From Alicyclobacillus tolerans (GTDB taxonomy: Bacteria; Bacillota; Bacilli; Alicyclobacillales; Alicyclobacillaceae), in the NCBI RefSeq assembly GCF_021739485.1, contig NZ_JAJFNK010000037.1, positions 1 through 49,728 of the forward strand: a stretch of DNA of 49,728 nt, in the 5' to 3' direction. The notes under the pieces were generated by a model. It was given only the letters and a program-made list of their open reading frames with translations. It was not told the DNA's origin and made no database searches. Numbering within the stretch: position 1 is the stretch's first letter; each line of letters starts with the position of its first letter. This document shows positions 49,686-49,728 of the stretch, one piece after another. Made by a program: the position numbers and the translations under genes.

Positions 49686-49728
49686 GCCTTGATATAGCTG
49701 GGTAGACCGTCGATCCACTTCTGTAGTT
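49655..49728 (-). CDS. Possible C-terminal end of a minus-strand gene entering from outside, insertion sequence suspected
   Basis: On the minus strand a frame is open from the window edge to TGA (49657-49655) and reads LQKWIDGLPSYIKAYLPVL and a short end, about 23 residues. It overlaps the point where the GerA-type gene leaves its family. A transposase tail is a reasonable guess because that gene is broken there, but the piece is too short to identify. Confidence 0.25.
   Translation of the reverse strand, partial: LQKWIDGLPSYIKAYLPVLVCES

Overview
The window looks like a chromosomal segment of an endospore-forming, aerobic member of the Bacillota, most like the Alicyclobacillaceae or close relatives; that placement is an inference. 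Pointers are an SspH-type spore protein, a GerA-family germinant receptor gene, a YaaH-like spore-cortex hydrolase, a YtxJ bacilliredoxin (bacillithiol users), a NiaR repressor, a LipL-type octanoyltransferase, strong GGAGG ribosome binding sites, many TTG and GTG starts, and intermediate base composition. Most of it is ordinary core genome; the right end looks like accessory or rearranged DNA.

Layout. 1-520: end of a haem-copper oxidase operon (subunits III and IV) closed by a strong terminator. 663-9955: metabolic and housekeeping genes (amidinotransferase-fold hydrolase, sspH, ACT-domain malic enzyme, YhfP-type reductase, RraA-like protein, HtrA protease with its own promoter and direct-repeat operator, TatD-like hydrolase, TrhO). 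10137-12071: a poorly understood stretch with a tiny leader ORF and long hairpin, a possibly frameshifted small gene, an unrecognised 322-residue protein, and a tRNA-like element (11934-12018, minus strand) with UGU anticodon loop, encoded CCA and an abnormally long variable arm. 12075-14057: two-gene operon for a phosphodiester glycosidase-type exoprotein and a beta-propeller-like partner. 14412-18621: thioesterase, YfmJ-type reductase, EamA exporter, TenA and a hypothetical protein. 18765-21457: PAS histidine kinase with four cysteines divergent from a NarL-type regulator, then a membrane protein whose cytoplasmic part looks like a histidine-kinase dimerisation helix with the phospho-accepting histidine replaced by asparagine.

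21923-28961: purA divergent from a LysR regulator that precedes a class II aldolase and a LipL-like octanoyltransferase; then an OmpR/EnvZ-type two-component pair, YtxJ and a secreted hypothetical. 29056-35241: NCS2 nucleobase permease, HAD phosphatase, NhaC-type antiporter behind a possible structured leader, NiaR and glucose-6-phosphate isomerase. 35257-39288: heterodimeric ABC exporter with one degenerate ATP site, then a cupredoxin.

39473-49728: a GT-C-like membrane protein; a LysM-GH18 spore hydrolase that loses its C-terminal quarter next to an AT-rich, probably acquired glycosyltransferase; a MarR/DHA2 drug-efflux operon with operator-like repeats; a sugar-porter-type MFS protein; a small protein made of two tandem repeats; a 49-residue membrane peptide; and a GerA-family gene that stops before its membrane domain, next to what may be the end of an unidentified minus-strand gene (an insertion sequence is one explanation).
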